From Qipengyuania vesicularis (lineage in GTDB: Bacteria > Pseudomonadota > Alphaproteobacteria > Sphingomonadales > Sphingomonadaceae), in contig NZ_JAIGNJ010000003.1 in NCBI RefSeq assembly GCF_019711415.1, positions 124,001-188,000 of the forward strand: DNA of 64,000 nt, written 5' to 3'. Within the stretch, counting starts at the first letter, position 1, and each line of letters starts with the position of its first letter. The notes under the pieces were generated by a model. It made no database searches. It worked only from the letters and a program-made list of their open reading frames with translations, and had not been told where the DNA came from. The translations under genes and the position numbers were made by a program. Below are positions 18,509-27,417 of this stretch, one piece after another.

Positions 18509-19180
18509 TCAAGCGTGACTGTGCTCGGCTGGCGCGGAAATCAGCGCCATGCCTTCCGAACTGCCCTCTTCCTCGTCGGAGGTGTAGTAATAATAGGTCC
18601 CGCCGCCGACTGCCGCGACTGCGAGCAGGAGGGCCGCCAGCATGACCAGCCCGTCGCGAACGATCAGCGCCAGGCCTATAGCGGCAATCGCGATCATGGG
18701 GCCGGAACTGGCAAAAGGCAGGACCTCAAGCGGCGGAACGGTCGCACACAACACTAGGATGGCGACTGCCGCGACCTTTATCCACACACCCTTGGTCAAA
18801 CCGTCGAGCCGGTCGCGGCTGTGTTCGTCGAGCCAGTGGGCGACCCCGCGCATCTTGCCGATGGCCTTGTGCAGCTTCTTCGACTCCACCGCGCGCTGCT
18901 GGATGAATTCGGGCATCCAGATGTGGTCCTTGCCGAAGAGCATCTGAACCGCGACCAGCGCGATGATGGCCGCAAGCGCACTCGGCACACCCGGGACCGC
19001 GCCCAGCGGGGTGATTTCGATCAAGGCAAAAATCATGATGAAGGGGCCGAAGCTCCGACGGCCGAAATCATCCAGCACATCGCCGACCCGGACCTCGTCA
19101 TTCTTGGACGCGAGTTCATCCAGTTCGCCGATGACATCCTCGACGCCTTCGGGTTCCTTGCCCTGTTTTTCCTCGCTCAT
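18509..19180 (-). CDS. exoD: ExoD-family exopolysaccharide synthesis protein
   Basis: 223 aa, four or so membrane helices. The ExoD pattern is visible: VRVGDVLDDFGRRSFGPFIMIFALIEITPLGAVPGVPSALA, then LFGKDHIWMPEFIQQRAV and helical pairs toward the C-terminus. The family was first linked to exopolysaccharide production and alkaline tolerance in rhizobia; its biochemical role is unclear. The tail after the last helix is short and acidic and ends with AEHSHA. It lies about 6 kb from the exopolysaccharide region and is not clearly in an operon with it. Confidence 0.8.
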   Translation of the reverse strand: MSEEKQGKEPEGVEDVIGELDELASKNDEVRVGDVLDDFGRRSFGPFIMIFALIEITPLGAVPGVPSALAAIIALVAVQMLFGKDHIWMPEFIQQRAVESKKLHKAIGKMRGVAHWLDEHSRDRLDGLTKGVWIKVAAVAILVLCATVPPLEVLPFASSGPMIAIAAIGLALIVRDGLVMLAALLLAVAAVGGGTYYYYTSDEEEGSSEGMALISAPAEHSHA

Positions 19181-19238
19181 TCCATTCCCCTTTGCCGCTC
19201 AACGCTTGAAGTCGACAAAGGGGTGCAGGTGGGTGAAA

Positions 19239-19688
19239 TCAGGACCTTTTCCTGAGCAACGCCGACCGTTCGCAGCGACACACGACCTGGCCGCGCTGGT
19301 TCACCGCTTCGTGCAGGAACGTCACGATACCGGTGTCGGGGCGCGACTTGCTTTCGCGAAGGCCGATGACCTCGCTCGTCGCATGCAGTGTGTCGCCAAT
19401 GAATACGGGCTTGGGCATAACGAGCTTGTCGTAGCCCAGGTTCGCCACCAGCGTGCCGAGCGTGGTGTCGCCCACCGACAGCCCCACCATCAGCGAGAAG
19501 GTATAGGTCCCGTTGACCAGGATCTGCCCGAACTCGCTTTCCTTCGCCGCTTCCACATCGAGGTGGAGCGGCTGCGGGTTGTGGGTCATCACGGTGAAGA
19601 AGAGGTTGTCCGCCTCGGTCACCGTACGGCGAATTTCGTGGGTCAGCTTGTCACCAATTTCCCACTCGTCGAAATGCTTTCCAGCCAT
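19239..19688 (-). CDS. MaoC-family dehydratase (R-hydratase type)
   Basis: 149-aa single hotdog-fold protein. The hydratase motif is present as [24 protein letters not shown], with the catalytic Asn/Asp-His region near residues 37-43. Further on lie [18 protein letters not shown] and [23 protein letters not shown], normal for MaoC-type enoyl-CoA hydratases. The start CAT 19686-19688 overlaps the stop of the aldehyde dehydrogenase gene (TGATG), showing coupling. With the racemase/CoA transferase and dehydrogenase upstream, it probably acts in branched acyl-CoA breakdown. The longer frame to 19748 lies within the dehydrogenase gene. Confidence 0.85.
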   Translation of the reverse strand: MAGKHFDEWEIGDKLTHEIRRTVTEADNLFFTVMTHNPQPLHLDVEAAKESEFGQILVNGTYTFSLMVGLSVGDTTLGTLVANLGYDKLVMPKPVFIGDTLHATSEVIGLRESKSRPDTGIVTFLHEAVNQRGQVVCRCERSALLRKRS

Positions 19689-21106
19689 CAGCTGTGGCCC
19701 ATCACGGCCTTGACCTCGAGGAAGTCGTGGAAGCCCCATTCGCCCCATTCGCGGCCGTTGCCCGACTTCTTGTAGCCGCCGAATGCCGCATTCAGATCGT
19801 AACCGCCGTTGATCGCCACACGGCCAGCGCGGATGCGCTTGGCCAGCTTGCGGGCGGTTTCGATGTCCTCGCCCATGATCGCACTGGCGAGTCCGTACTC
19901 GGTATCATTGGCGATGCGGATGGCATCGTCGTAGTCGTCATAGCCGAGGATGCAGAGGACGGGTCCGAAGATTTCCTCGCGCGCGATGGTCATGTCGTTG
20001 TCGACATCGGCGAAGACCGTGGGCTTCACGTAATGACCGGTTTCCAGCCCCTCCGGCTTGCCGGGACCGCCTGCAACCAGCGTCGCGCCTTCCTCGATGC
20101 CTTTCTCGATCAGGCCCTGGATCTTGTCGAACTGGGTGCGGCTAACCACCGGGCCGATGGTGGCGTTGCCCTTGGGGTCGCCGGGAATGACGCCTTCAGC
20201 GGCTTCCTTCGCCGCCGCCTTGGCTTCTTCCATGCGCTTGTGCGGAACCAGCATGCGGCTGGGCGCTGTGCAGGTCTGGCCCGAATTGCCCATCATCGCG
20301 GTCGTGCCCTTCATCACCGACTGGGTGAATGCGCTGTCGTCGAGCACAATGTTGGGGCTCTTACCGCCCAGTTCCTGCGCCACGCGCTTGACCGTGTCGG
20401 CTGCGTTCTTGGCAATCAGCACGCCAGCGCGCGTCGAGCCGGTGAAGCTGACCATGTCGATATCGGGATGGCCGCTGATCGCTTCACCCACGCCCGGACC
20501 GTCGCCGTTCACGAGGTTGAACACACCCGCCGGAACGCCTGCCGCATCCATGATCTCGGCGAAGATATAGCCATTGAAAGGCGCGATCTCGGATGGTTTG
20601 AGGACCATCGTGTTGCCGGTCGCAAGTGCTGGGAAAACCTTGCAGGCAATCTGGTTCAGCGGCCAATTCCACGGCGTGATCATGCCGACGACGCCGATCG
20701 GCTCCCACACGTGCAGCGTCGGGCCGTCCTGGCGTTCGAACTCGAAGCCTTCGAGAATCTCAATGGCCTTCTGGCAGTGCCCGGCGAGCAGTCCGACATG
20801 CGGACCGTTGGCGAGGCTCATCGGCGCGCCCATCTCGTCGCTCACTGCAACCGCCAGATCTTCCTTGCGGTTTTCGATCTCGCCCTGGATCGCGCGCAGC
20901 AGAGTGAGGCGCTCCTCCCTGCTGGTCTGGCTGAACGTTTCGAACGCGCGGCGCGCAGCGGCAACGGCCTTGTCGACATCGGCCTTGGTGCCAAAACTGA
21001 TGTGGCCGATGGTTTCTTCAGTGGCGGGATTCTCGACCGGCTGGGTGTTGGCGGTGACCGGGTCGACCCACTGGCCGTCGATGTAGAACTTGGTGCAATC
21101 GCGCAT
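19688..21106 (-). CDS. NAD(P)-dependent aldehyde dehydrogenase family protein
   Basis: 472 aa. Catalytic features of the ALDH superfamily: [15 protein letters not shown] (cofactor side), [11 protein letters not shown], the active-site Glu in [12 protein letters not shown] near residue 244, and the nucleophilic Cys in [13 protein letters not shown] near 278. The C-terminal EEIFGPVL motif is present. Substrate unknown; the neighbours suggest an aldehyde from branched-chain or isoprenoid lipid degradation. The start at CAT 21104-21106 is supported by GGAGAGA upstream. Lies 28 nt after the CoA transferase stop. Confidence 0.92.
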   Translation of the reverse strand: MRDCTKFYIDGQWVDPVTANTQPVENPATEETIGHISFGTKADVDKAVAAARRAFETFSQTSREERLTLLRAIQGEIENRKEDLAVAVSDEMGAPMSLANGPHVGLLAGHCQKAIEILEGFEFERQDGPTLHVWEPIGVVGMITPWNWPLNQIACKVFPALATGNTMVLKPSEIAPFNGYIFAEIMDAAGVPAGVFNLVNGDGPGVGEAISGHPDIDMVSFTGSTRAGVLIAKNAADTVKRVAQELGGKSPNIVLDDSAFTQSVMKGTTAMMGNSGQTCTAPSRMLVPHKRMEEAKAAAKEAAEGVIPGDPKGNATIGPVVSRTQFDKIQGLIEKGIEEGATLVAGGPGKPEGLETGHYVKPTVFADVDNDMTIAREEIFGPVLCILGYDDYDDAIRIANDTEYGLASAIMGEDIETARKLAKRIRAGRVAINGGYDLNAAFGGYKKSGNGREWGEWGFHDFLEVKAVMGHS

Positions 21107-21134
21107 GAGCTTGTCTCTCCTTATGCGCGGCTCC

Positions 21135-22223
21135 CTAGCCCCCTTCTGCCCAGCGCGCCACCACCTCTTCGCCATCCTGCGCACTGTCGCGGATCGTGCC
21201 CGGCGTGCGGTCGAAACGCGGCGCAGGCGCGGTATGTGAGCGGCCGCCGTGCTCGACGAAAGCTCCGCGCGCTTTCATGTGTGGATGGTCCTTCGCCTCG
21301 TCGAGCGGGACGACGGGCGCGAAGCAGGCATCGGTGCCTTCGAGGAGCGCCACCCATTCGGCCTGAGTCTTCGTCTTGAACAGCTTGGCGAGCCTGTCGG
21401 TGTAATCGTCCCAATTGGCCGGGTTCATCTGTCCGTCGCGCAGTTCGTCGGGCGCATCTGCGCGCTGCAATAGCTCAGCATAGAACTGCGGCTCGATCGC
21501 GCCGACACTGACTTCCTTGCCGTCCGCGCATTCGTAACAGCGGTAGAAATGCGCCGCCCCGCCAAGCAGGCCGGCACCACGCTGGGTAGTGCGCAGCGCG
21601 CTGTGCGGCTGGCCGTAGAAGAAGCTCATCAGGCTCACGACGCCATCGACGATCGCAGCATCGACGACCTGTCCCTTGCCACTGTTCTGGCGTTCGTAGA
21701 GCGCGGCCAGAATGCCGAAGGCGCAATACATCGACCCGCCGCCGAAATCGCCGACGAGGTTCTGCGGCGGGATCGGCAGTTCGCCCTTGGCACCGATACT
21801 GTCGAGCGCTCCGGTGATCGCGATATAGTTGAGGTCATGACCGGCTGCCTGGGCGAGCGGGCCATCCTGTCCCCAACCGGTCATCCGCGCGTAGACGAGC
21901 CGCGGATTGAGCGCGAGCACCTCGTCAGGCCCAAGCCCCAGTCGCTCCATCACGCCCGGCCGGAAACCTTCGATCAGCACGTCGGCAGCGCCAAGCGCTT
22001 TCCTGACGAATGCCTGTCCATCGTCGCTCTTCAGATCGACGGCGGCGCGGTGGCGCGCACGCTCGACAACGGGGTTCATCGGCTGGTGCCCCGGACGCTC
22101 GATCCGCACCACCTCTGCACCCAGGTCAGCCAGCAGCATGGCCACATGCGGGCCGGGCCCGATCCCTTGGAATTCTACAACCTTCAGCCCGGTCAGCGGG
22201 CCATGTGCGGCGGATGCGGCCAT
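21135..22223 (-). CDS. CaiB/BaiF-family CoA transferase, alpha-methylacyl-CoA racemase type
   Basis: 362 aa. Opens with GLKVVEFQGIGPGPHVAMLLADLGAEVVRIERPG, the family III CoA-transferase start. The residues that catalyse racemisation in mycobacterial MCR are present: His in AAGHDLNYIAITGAL and Asp in VGDFGGGSMYCAFG. This points to epimerisation of 2-methylacyl-CoA rather than plain CoA transfer. First gene of an operon with an aldehyde dehydrogenase and a MaoC hydratase. Start CAT 22221-22223 with GAGAGA upstream; the frame extends to 22352 without a better start. Divergent from moaA. Confidence 0.88.
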   Translation of the reverse strand: MAASAAHGPLTGLKVVEFQGIGPGPHVAMLLADLGAEVVRIERPGHQPMNPVVERARHRAAVDLKSDDGQAFVRKALGAADVLIEGFRPGVMERLGLGPDEVLALNPRLVYARMTGWGQDGPLAQAAGHDLNYIAITGALDSIGAKGELPIPPQNLVGDFGGGSMYCAFGILAALYERQNSGKGQVVDAAIVDGVVSLMSFFYGQPHSALRTTQRGAGLLGGAAHFYRCYECADGKEVSVGAIEPQFYAELLQRADAPDELRDGQMNPANWDDYTDRLAKLFKTKTQAEWVALLEGTDACFAPVVPLDEAKDHPHMKARGAFVEHGGRSHTAPAPRFDRTPGTIRDSAQDGEEVVARWAEGG

Positions 22224-22350
22224 TTCTCTCTCCCATTCGGCGGGAGCTACCCAATGCGAAAGCGTGCGCGATTGCAACCTATTTGAAATTGGGTCACGCC
22301 TCACGATGATCGGTGGCCTTGGGGGCGCCTGCACGTTAGGAAGCTTGCGC

Positions 22351-23388
22351 ATGGCATTGTTTGATCCCCCCGGACAAAGCGAGACAGGGCCCGACCAGGA
22401 GGTAGGCCCGGCGCTGCGGGATCGGTTTGGACGACGGTTCTCCTACCTTCGCCTCTCCCTCACTGAGCGGTGCAATTTCCGGTGCACCTACTGCCTGCCC
22501 AATGGGTTTATTGCTCAGAAAGGCCTGCCACCCGAACTCACGCGCGACGAGATCGGCCGCGCTGTGGGGGCGTTTTCCAAGCTGGGACTTTGGAAGGTGC
22601 GCCTGACCGGGGGTGAGCCAACGGTAAGGTCGGATTTCACCGATATTGCCCGGGATATTGCCGGTCAGCCCGATATTCGGCGCGTGGCGATGACCACCAA
22701 TGGGTATCGGCTTGCGCGCGAAGCCGAAAGCTGGCGCGCTGCCGGGATCGATGCGGTCAATGTCAGCATCGATACACTCGACCGGGCTCGCTTCGCTCAG
22801 GTGACAGGCCGCGATATGCTCGACCAGGTCATCGCGGGCGTCGACAACGCGCTCGATGCGGGCTTCTCGGCGGTCAAGATCAACAGCGTGTTGCTGCCCG
22901 AGATCGGCGCGCCCGACTGGGATGCGATTCTGGGCTTCGTGGCCGAGCGAAACGTCACCTGGCGTTTCATCGAACTGATGCGGACCAACGGCAATTCCGC
23001 AGAGTTTCGATCGCAGGTCCATGCATCGCAAGCCATCCGCGAAAAACTCGAAGGCTCGGGCTGGACGCAGCGAGATCGTGGGGAGGGCGCTGGCCCGGCA
23101 ACGGAATACGTACATCCGGACTTCCGGGGGAGGATCGGCCTCATAACCCCATATGGAGAGGGCTTTTGCGACAGTTGCAATCGTCTGCGGTTATCCAGCC
23201 GCGGCAGGCTCCATCTCTGTCTGTTCGGGGAGCAGGGATACGATCTGCGCCGACTTCTCGAGCGGGATGACCAGCAGGAAGAGTTGATCGAGACTATTGC
23301 ACGAGCCTTGCCGGACAAGACACAGGGGCACCGCCTCCACGAAGGCGACAGCGGTGCGACTCCGCACCTCGCCTCGATTGGCGGGTAG
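22351..23388 (+). CDS. moaA: GTP 3',8-cyclase MoaA (radical SAM)
   Basis: First step of molybdopterin synthesis: radical cyclisation of GTP. 345 aa. The radical SAM cluster is C41-x3-C45-x2-C48 within LTERCNFRCTYCLPNG. LTGGEPTVRSDF and NVSIDTLDRARF follow. The second Fe-S cluster lies in GEGFCDSCNRLRLSSRGRLHLCLFG near residues 270-292. The protein ends in IGG, the functional C-terminal Gly-Gly of MoaA. The ATG at 22351 gives the usual length, although the frame is open to 21907 inside the divergent CoA-transferase gene. moeA follows after 9 nt. Confidence 0.93.
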   Translation: MALFDPPGQSETGPDQEVGPALRDRFGRRFSYLRLSLTERCNFRCTYCLPNGFIAQKGLPPELTRDEIGRAVGAFSKLGLWKVRLTGGEPTVRSDFTDIARDIAGQPDIRRVAMTTNGYRLAREAESWRAAGIDAVNVSIDTLDRARFAQVTGRDMLDQVIAGVDNALDAGFSAVKINSVLLPEIGAPDWDAILGFVAERNVTWRFIELMRTNGNSAEFRSQVHASQAIREKLEGSGWTQRDRGEGAGPATEYVHPDFRGRIGLITPYGEGFCDSCNRLRLSSRGRLHLCLFGEQGYDLRRLLERDDQQEELIETIARALPDKTQGHRLHEGDSGATPHLASIGG

Positions 23389-23397
23389 ACGCAATTG

Positions 23398-24591
23398 ATG
23401 CTCACCTTCGACGAAGCTGTGGCCCTGCTCGCACGCTCTTTCGACAGGCTGGGCACCGAGACCGTTGCAATCGAAGAGGCGCATGGCCGCTATCTCGCGG
23501 AGCAAATCACCGCCGCGCTCGATGCGCCACGCTGCGACGTCTCGATGATGGATGGCTATGCGGTTGCCCACCGTGCAGCGACAGGGAACGAATGGCTCGA
23601 TGTCACCGGCGAAGCACGCCCGGCGATGCCCTACGCAGGAACGCTCGAAGAGTCTCAGGCGGTCCGCATCTTCACCGGGGCGCCCGTGCCGCGCGGTGCC
23701 GAGCTGGTGATCATGCAGGAATATGCCGAGCGCAGTGGCGATCGCGTGCGTTTTCGGGATGGTCACGGCCCATCTTCGCATATTCGCCGCGCGGGAAGCG
23801 ATTTTGGCGCAGGCGATGTACTTCTGGATTCGGGCTCGCGCCTGACTCCGCAGGCTTTGGTGACCGCAGCCGCTGCGGACAGGAGTGACCTGTCGGTAAC
23901 CCGGCAACCGCGTGTGGCGATCATCTCGACCGGCGACGAGCTTGCTCCCCCGGGATCGGCTGCCGAAACCGCAGCCCAAATCCCGGAATCGGCCAGCTGC
24001 GGCGTCAGAGCTCTCGCTGAGGGCGCAGGCGGACAGGTGGCCACTTTGGTACGCGTCCGAGATGACCTTGGACAACTTGGCAAAGCAGGTGCTTGCGCCC
24101 TGAACGATGCGGATTGCGTGGTTGTTATCGGAGGGGCATCGGTCGGCGATTACGACTTCGCCCGCGCGATGTTTGCCGATCAGGCCATGGAGCTGGTGTT
24201 CTCGAAGGTAGCGATCAAACCGGGCAAGCCCGTCTGGCTTGGCAAAGTCGGGACCAAACCAATCCTGGGCATTCCGGGCAACCCGACATCGGCCATGGTC
24301 ACCGCCCGCTTGTTTCTCGCACCGCTGCTGGTCGCTCTTCAGGGCGGGAATCCGGAGGATCATCTCGCCTTCCTGCCCATGCGTGTGGCCTCTCCGCTGC
24401 CTGAAGGGGGCGATCGCGAGACTTTCTGGAGAGCGATCTCCACACCGGATGGAATCGATCCAGTTGGCAATCAGGACAGCGGTGCGCAGGCTCCGCTTGC
24501 GAAGACCGATTGGCTTGTCCGCCGCCCTCGGAGTGCCGCGGCCACTTTGCCGGACGATGTGCTTCCTGCACTCCGGTTTAATCCATGCTAG
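23398..24591 (+). CDS. moeA: Molybdopterin molybdenumtransferase MoeA
   Basis: Inserts molybdate into adenylylated molybdopterin. 397 aa. Landmarks: SMMDGYAVAHRA near residue 48, FTGAPVPRGAELVIMQEYAE near 93, STGDELAPPGS near 179, GGASVGDYDFAR near 244, KVAIKPGKPVWLGKVG near 272 and IPGNPTSAMV near 292. Together these mark a complete MoeA with its four domains. ATG 23398 is preferred over the TTG one codon earlier. No other moa genes or a molybdoenzyme are nearby. Confidence 0.93.
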   Translation: MLTFDEAVALLARSFDRLGTETVAIEEAHGRYLAEQITAALDAPRCDVSMMDGYAVAHRAATGNEWLDVTGEARPAMPYAGTLEESQAVRIFTGAPVPRGAELVIMQEYAERSGDRVRFRDGHGPSSHIRRAGSDFGAGDVLLDSGSRLTPQALVTAAAADRSDLSVTRQPRVAIISTGDELAPPGSAAETAAQIPESASCGVRALAEGAGGQVATLVRVRDDLGQLGKAGACALNDADCVVVIGGASVGDYDFARAMFADQAMELVFSKVAIKPGKPVWLGKVGTKPILGIPGNPTSAMVTARLFLAPLLVALQGGNPEDHLAFLPMRVASPLPEGGDRETFWRAISTPDGIDPVGNQDSGAQAPLAKTDWLVRRPRSAAATLPDDVLPALRFNPC

Positions 24592-24972
24592 ATGACGTCT
24601 AGAAATGGGAGAATAGCTTCCAAGCACATGGGTGCGCCGGGATTGGACTGTTCGCTCGTTGACTTTTTCTCGTCAGTCCCGAAGTCCGAAAAACCCGCCA
24701 CGTTAACGGTTTAGCTGCTTGGCTGTCCCATATCGGGACGCACTCGATCGCTCGCGGAACAGAGCGGACAGTCTCATCATGCTATTGTTTTAAAAAGACT
24801 TTTACCACGAGGCTGGCGGGTATCAGACCTACTGCCATTCTTGAAAACGCGCGCCGCCCGATCCAGATGGTTGCCTTGCCGGAAATGCAACCACCTGTTA
24901 AACAATAGGCAATTCAGGCCAGTTGATTCTGAAACTTCACCCGAAAATGGGTACATTGTGCGGAGCATTCCG
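24592..24972. other. 381-bp intergenic region before the PEP-CTERM gene
   Basis: No convincing gene. A short minus-strand frame (24777-24968) lacks a ribosome-binding site and a recognisable product. The region holds a small palindrome around the moeA stop (24588-24602) and GTCCC-N5-GGGAC at 24725-24739. Base composition is lower in GC than the flanking genes, as expected for a promoter region of the exopolysaccharide locus. Confidence 0.5.
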
Positions 24973-25638
24973 ATGAAGAAACTTCTAGCAGCCGCGGGTC
25001 TCTCACTCGCAGTGTCAGCAAGCCCGGCATACGCCGCTGCTTCCCTGACGCCTGTTATGGAAGCTGTGACGCCACCTCCGGTCTTCGCTCCGTGCGATGA
25101 TCCGTCGATTGCAATCGGTGCCCAGGATTGCGCCGGCTATTACGCGGGCAACATGTTCAACAATTCGAACTTCGCGGAGCAGCAGGCTGCTATCGCGACG
25201 CTCGAATATATGGGCATGAACTACCCCTACAACGGCACCTGGCAGGACCTCGTCGACAATGGTCAGGTCATCTTCAGCCTCTCGGGCGACAACAATAACG
25301 AGCTGAACTTTAGCCAGACCCTTTACGGCGTGACCGTCGTCGGTGCGCACTTTGGCGCCTCGCTCCTCGGCCAGCAGCAGAATGTCTCGGTGTTCTGGCT
25401 TTTCGACTTCGGCAATGAAGGTGCCGATTCGGTGGCTCTCAATGGGGACCTCGACGGGCTCAACATCAATGCCTTCTCCAACGGCACGCTGTACCTCACC
25501 GGTACGCCTTCCGTGCCGGAACCCGGCACTTGGCTGATGCTGCTGCTCGGCTTTGCCGGCATCGGCTTCACACTGCGCCGCGGCAAGGGCGCGCGCAATG
25601 CGGGTGAACTTGAAGGGCTCCGCCTGCTGGCGAAGTAA
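24973..25638 (+). CDS. PEP-CTERM sorting domain-containing secreted protein
   Basis: 221 aa. A Sec signal peptide ending in SPAYAA near residue 21 and a secreted domain rich in Asn, Gly and Gln (about 25-178) without a known family. The C-terminal sorting signal is PEPGTWLMLLLGFAGIGFTLRR: PEP at 182-184, a hydrophobic helix, then Arg-Arg at 202-203. This resembles the PEPxxWA-CTERM form used with exosortases in sphingomonads, with Leu in place of the Ala after Trp. Unusually, 18 more residues follow the arginines. It is the only such substrate I see here; the probable exosortase is at 42189-43109. A terminator follows. Confidence 0.9.
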   Translation: MKKLLAAAGLSLAVSASPAYAAASLTPVMEAVTPPPVFAPCDDPSIAIGAQDCAGYYAGNMFNNSNFAEQQAAIATLEYMGMNYPYNGTWQDLVDNGQVIFSLSGDNNNELNFSQTLYGVTVVGAHFGASLLGQQQNVSVFWLFDFGNEGADSVALNGDLDGLNINAFSNGTLYLTGTPSVPEPGTWLMLLLGFAGIGFTLRRGKGARNAGELEGLRLLAK

Positions 25639-25679
25639 TTCCAAACGAGCTTTGGCGAGCCCGTCCTAGACGGGCACGG

Positions 25680-25710
25680 AGGCCGGTTCCCTGCACAGGA
25701 ACCGGCCTTT
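25680..25710 (+). terminator. Intrinsic terminator after the PEP-CTERM gene
   Basis: An 11-bp perfect stem (25680-25690 with 25698-25708), 7-nt loop, then TTT. It lies 41 nt past the stop and isolates this gene from the DUF1996 gene. Confidence 0.85.
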
Positions 25711-25811
25711 CGCGTTTGTGCCACCACACCTACCGGCCGCTGGGGACAAGCAAGCATCCTAACGGCATCTCCGCACTACTGGTCGCGGATCGAGGGAACC
25801 GAAGAAGCGCC

Positions 25812-25830
25812 TTAATCTGGCGTTAATCTG
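25812..25830 (+). promoter_or_regulatory. Direct repeat TTAATCTG spaced by one helical turn
   Basis: TTAATCTG occurs at 25812-25819 and 25823-25830, 11 bp apart start to start, about 100 bp before the DUF1996 start. Tandem sites at this pitch suit OmpR-type response regulators; the actual binder is unknown. Confidence 0.35.
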
Positions 25831-25926
25831 AAAAACGCTTCCCCTCCGTCAGCAATCCGGACGGGACTTTTACTCGGTTTTAACCTCACCATTCTATTAC
25901 CGCGTCATATTGCGCGGAGAACAGCC

Positions 25927-27078
25927 TTGCACCACTATAAAACGATGTTCGCCCTCGGCGTCGCAGCCATCAGTCTCACCGGATGTTCGGTAGAAGGTCC
26001 CGAGACCACCTCTGGCGGAGAACTCGTAGTCGCTCCGACTCCGACCCCCTCCTCTGCGCCCGCACCTTCTCCAACCCCGACGCCCGCACCGGTGCCGCCT
26101 TCGGCGACTCTCGGTTCGTCGAATGTCCAGATGGCGAAAGTCGCCTCCGGTATCGATGTTAACAGCATGCTCCGACCAGCGGGCGATACGTCGGACGCCG
26201 GCGCGGACGCTCTCGGCGCGTTTCGCTTCGCCTGCGTTCCCAGCCACTTCAGCTATGACGACCCGATCGTCCACCCCGGAAAACCTGGCGCTGCCCACCT
26301 CCACATGTTCTTCGGAAATACCGGCACCGATGCGTTCTCTACTTACGAGAGTCTGCGGAAGACCGGAAAAAGCACCTGCGTCAACGAACTCAACCGTTCG
26401 GCCTACTGGATGCCAGCTTTGCTCGATGGAAAGGGCTCGGCAATCGTTCCTTCGCACCTGACCGTCTATTACAAGCGTCGCCCGAAGTCCGACCCGTGGC
26501 TCAGTGCAGAAGGTGACATTCCCGACATCCTGCCCCGCGGTCTGCGGTATGTTTTCGGCGATGACGGGGTCAAGCCAACATTCGGATGTGAAGGCGGACC
26601 ACAGGGTCATTCGATGCCCGACGTCCTCAGCCAGTGCTCGCCAGGATCGAAGTTCTATGCGGTCATCCCTTCGCCGCAGTGTTGGGACGGCTATAACCTC
26701 GACAGCCCCGATCACCGTTCGCACATGAAGTATCAGGGCTCTCCTGCAGGTGGTGAATCCTGCCCTGCCAGCCACCCGTATCACCTGGGTCGCCTGACAC
26801 TGACCGTAAAATGGGACATCGAGGTCGGAGATTCGCCCTCCCTGTGGCGCTTCTCAAGTGACATGGACGGTAGGGAGCCGGGATCATCGCTACACGCCGA
26901 CTGGTTTGGCGCCTGGGAAGATGGCGTGCTTGAAGCATGGCATGACAACTGCATCGACAAGCACCTGAGCTGCAACAGCGGCAACCTTGGCAATGGAAGC
27001 AAGATGGCGTGGAACGAATTCTACGATCGCCTCGATGCTCCGCGCCAATTGGTCAGCCTGAGCAGTATTCCACGCTAG
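25927..27078 (+). CDS. DUF1996 domain lipoprotein
   Basis: 383 aa. TTG start, chosen because GGAGA at 25916-25920 lies 6 nt before it; the next ATG (25945) has no SD. The signal peptide ends in lipobox SLTGC. A Pro/Thr/Ser linker (about 38-60) leads to a DUF1996 domain: FACVPSHFSYDDPIVHPGKPGAAHLHMFFGN, SAYWMPALLDG, and HPYHLGRLTLTVKWDI. DUF1996 is commoner in fungi and actinobacteria; the conserved His residues hint at a hydrolase or carbohydrate-active role, but no activity is established to my knowledge. Sits alone between two terminators in the exopolysaccharide region. Confidence 0.85.
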   Translation: MHHYKTMFALGVAAISLTGCSVEGPETTSGGELVVAPTPTPSSAPAPSPTPTPAPVPPSATLGSSNVQMAKVASGIDVNSMLRPAGDTSDAGADALGAFRFACVPSHFSYDDPIVHPGKPGAAHLHMFFGNTGTDAFSTYESLRKTGKSTCVNELNRSAYWMPALLDGKGSAIVPSHLTVYYKRRPKSDPWLSAEGDIPDILPRGLRYVFGDDGVKPTFGCEGGPQGHSMPDVLSQCSPGSKFYAVIPSPQCWDGYNLDSPDHRSHMKYQGSPAGGESCPASHPYHLGRLTLTVKWDIEVGDSPSLWRFSSDMDGREPGSSLHADWFGAWEDGVLEAWHDNCIDKHLSCNSGNLGNGSKMAWNEFYDRLDAPRQLVSLSSIPR

Positions 27079-27096
27079 TCGCAGAACGCGAGACCG

Positions 27097-27125
27097 AATA
27101 GGCCGCCGTCTTTGGCGGCCTATTT
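27097..27125. terminator. Intrinsic terminator after the DUF1996 gene
   Basis: Stem 27097-27107 with 27114-27124 (11 bp), 6-nt loop, ending in a T-rich tail. It has A residues on the 5' side, so it could work in both directions. Confidence 0.85.
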
Positions 27126-27417
27126 GATTCGAGCTCCAGCCGAAGGCTTCCAGGTCGCCTGCGCCAGCATGGCACACCTCCCCATTCGACACGGATAAGT
27201 GGCTCCAACTACTTTCGGCACCGAGTTGTGCCGTGTAAGGCTCGCGCGATCCGAATTCGTGGGGCTAAATACTTGATGCCGTATCGCCAGCCTGACTGCC
27301 GCCAGCTGCCAGCGGCAACCGGAATCGACAACCCTGTGTTTGCCGATTGGTCAAGTTCAAGCACATGCCGTCCTATGGCGATTTCGCTCGACACCGTTGA
27401 TTAGTTGGCGATCGCCC
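27126..27417. other. Intergenic region before the flippase gene
   Basis: No gene is supported in this stretch; together with the 3' region of the DUF1996 gene it spans 339 bp without coding. Short frames on either strand lack SD sequences and recognisable products. I see no strong promoter. Confidence 0.4.

Noticed and set aside
23191..24627. 478-aa minus-strand frame opposite moeA
   Set aside because: Arg/Cys/Ser-rich with no known motifs, while MoeA on the plus strand has all family motifs.
24777..24968. 63-aa minus-strand frame in the moeA/PEP-CTERM gap
   Set aside because: No SD, no homologous motif, atypical composition. Treated as intergenic.
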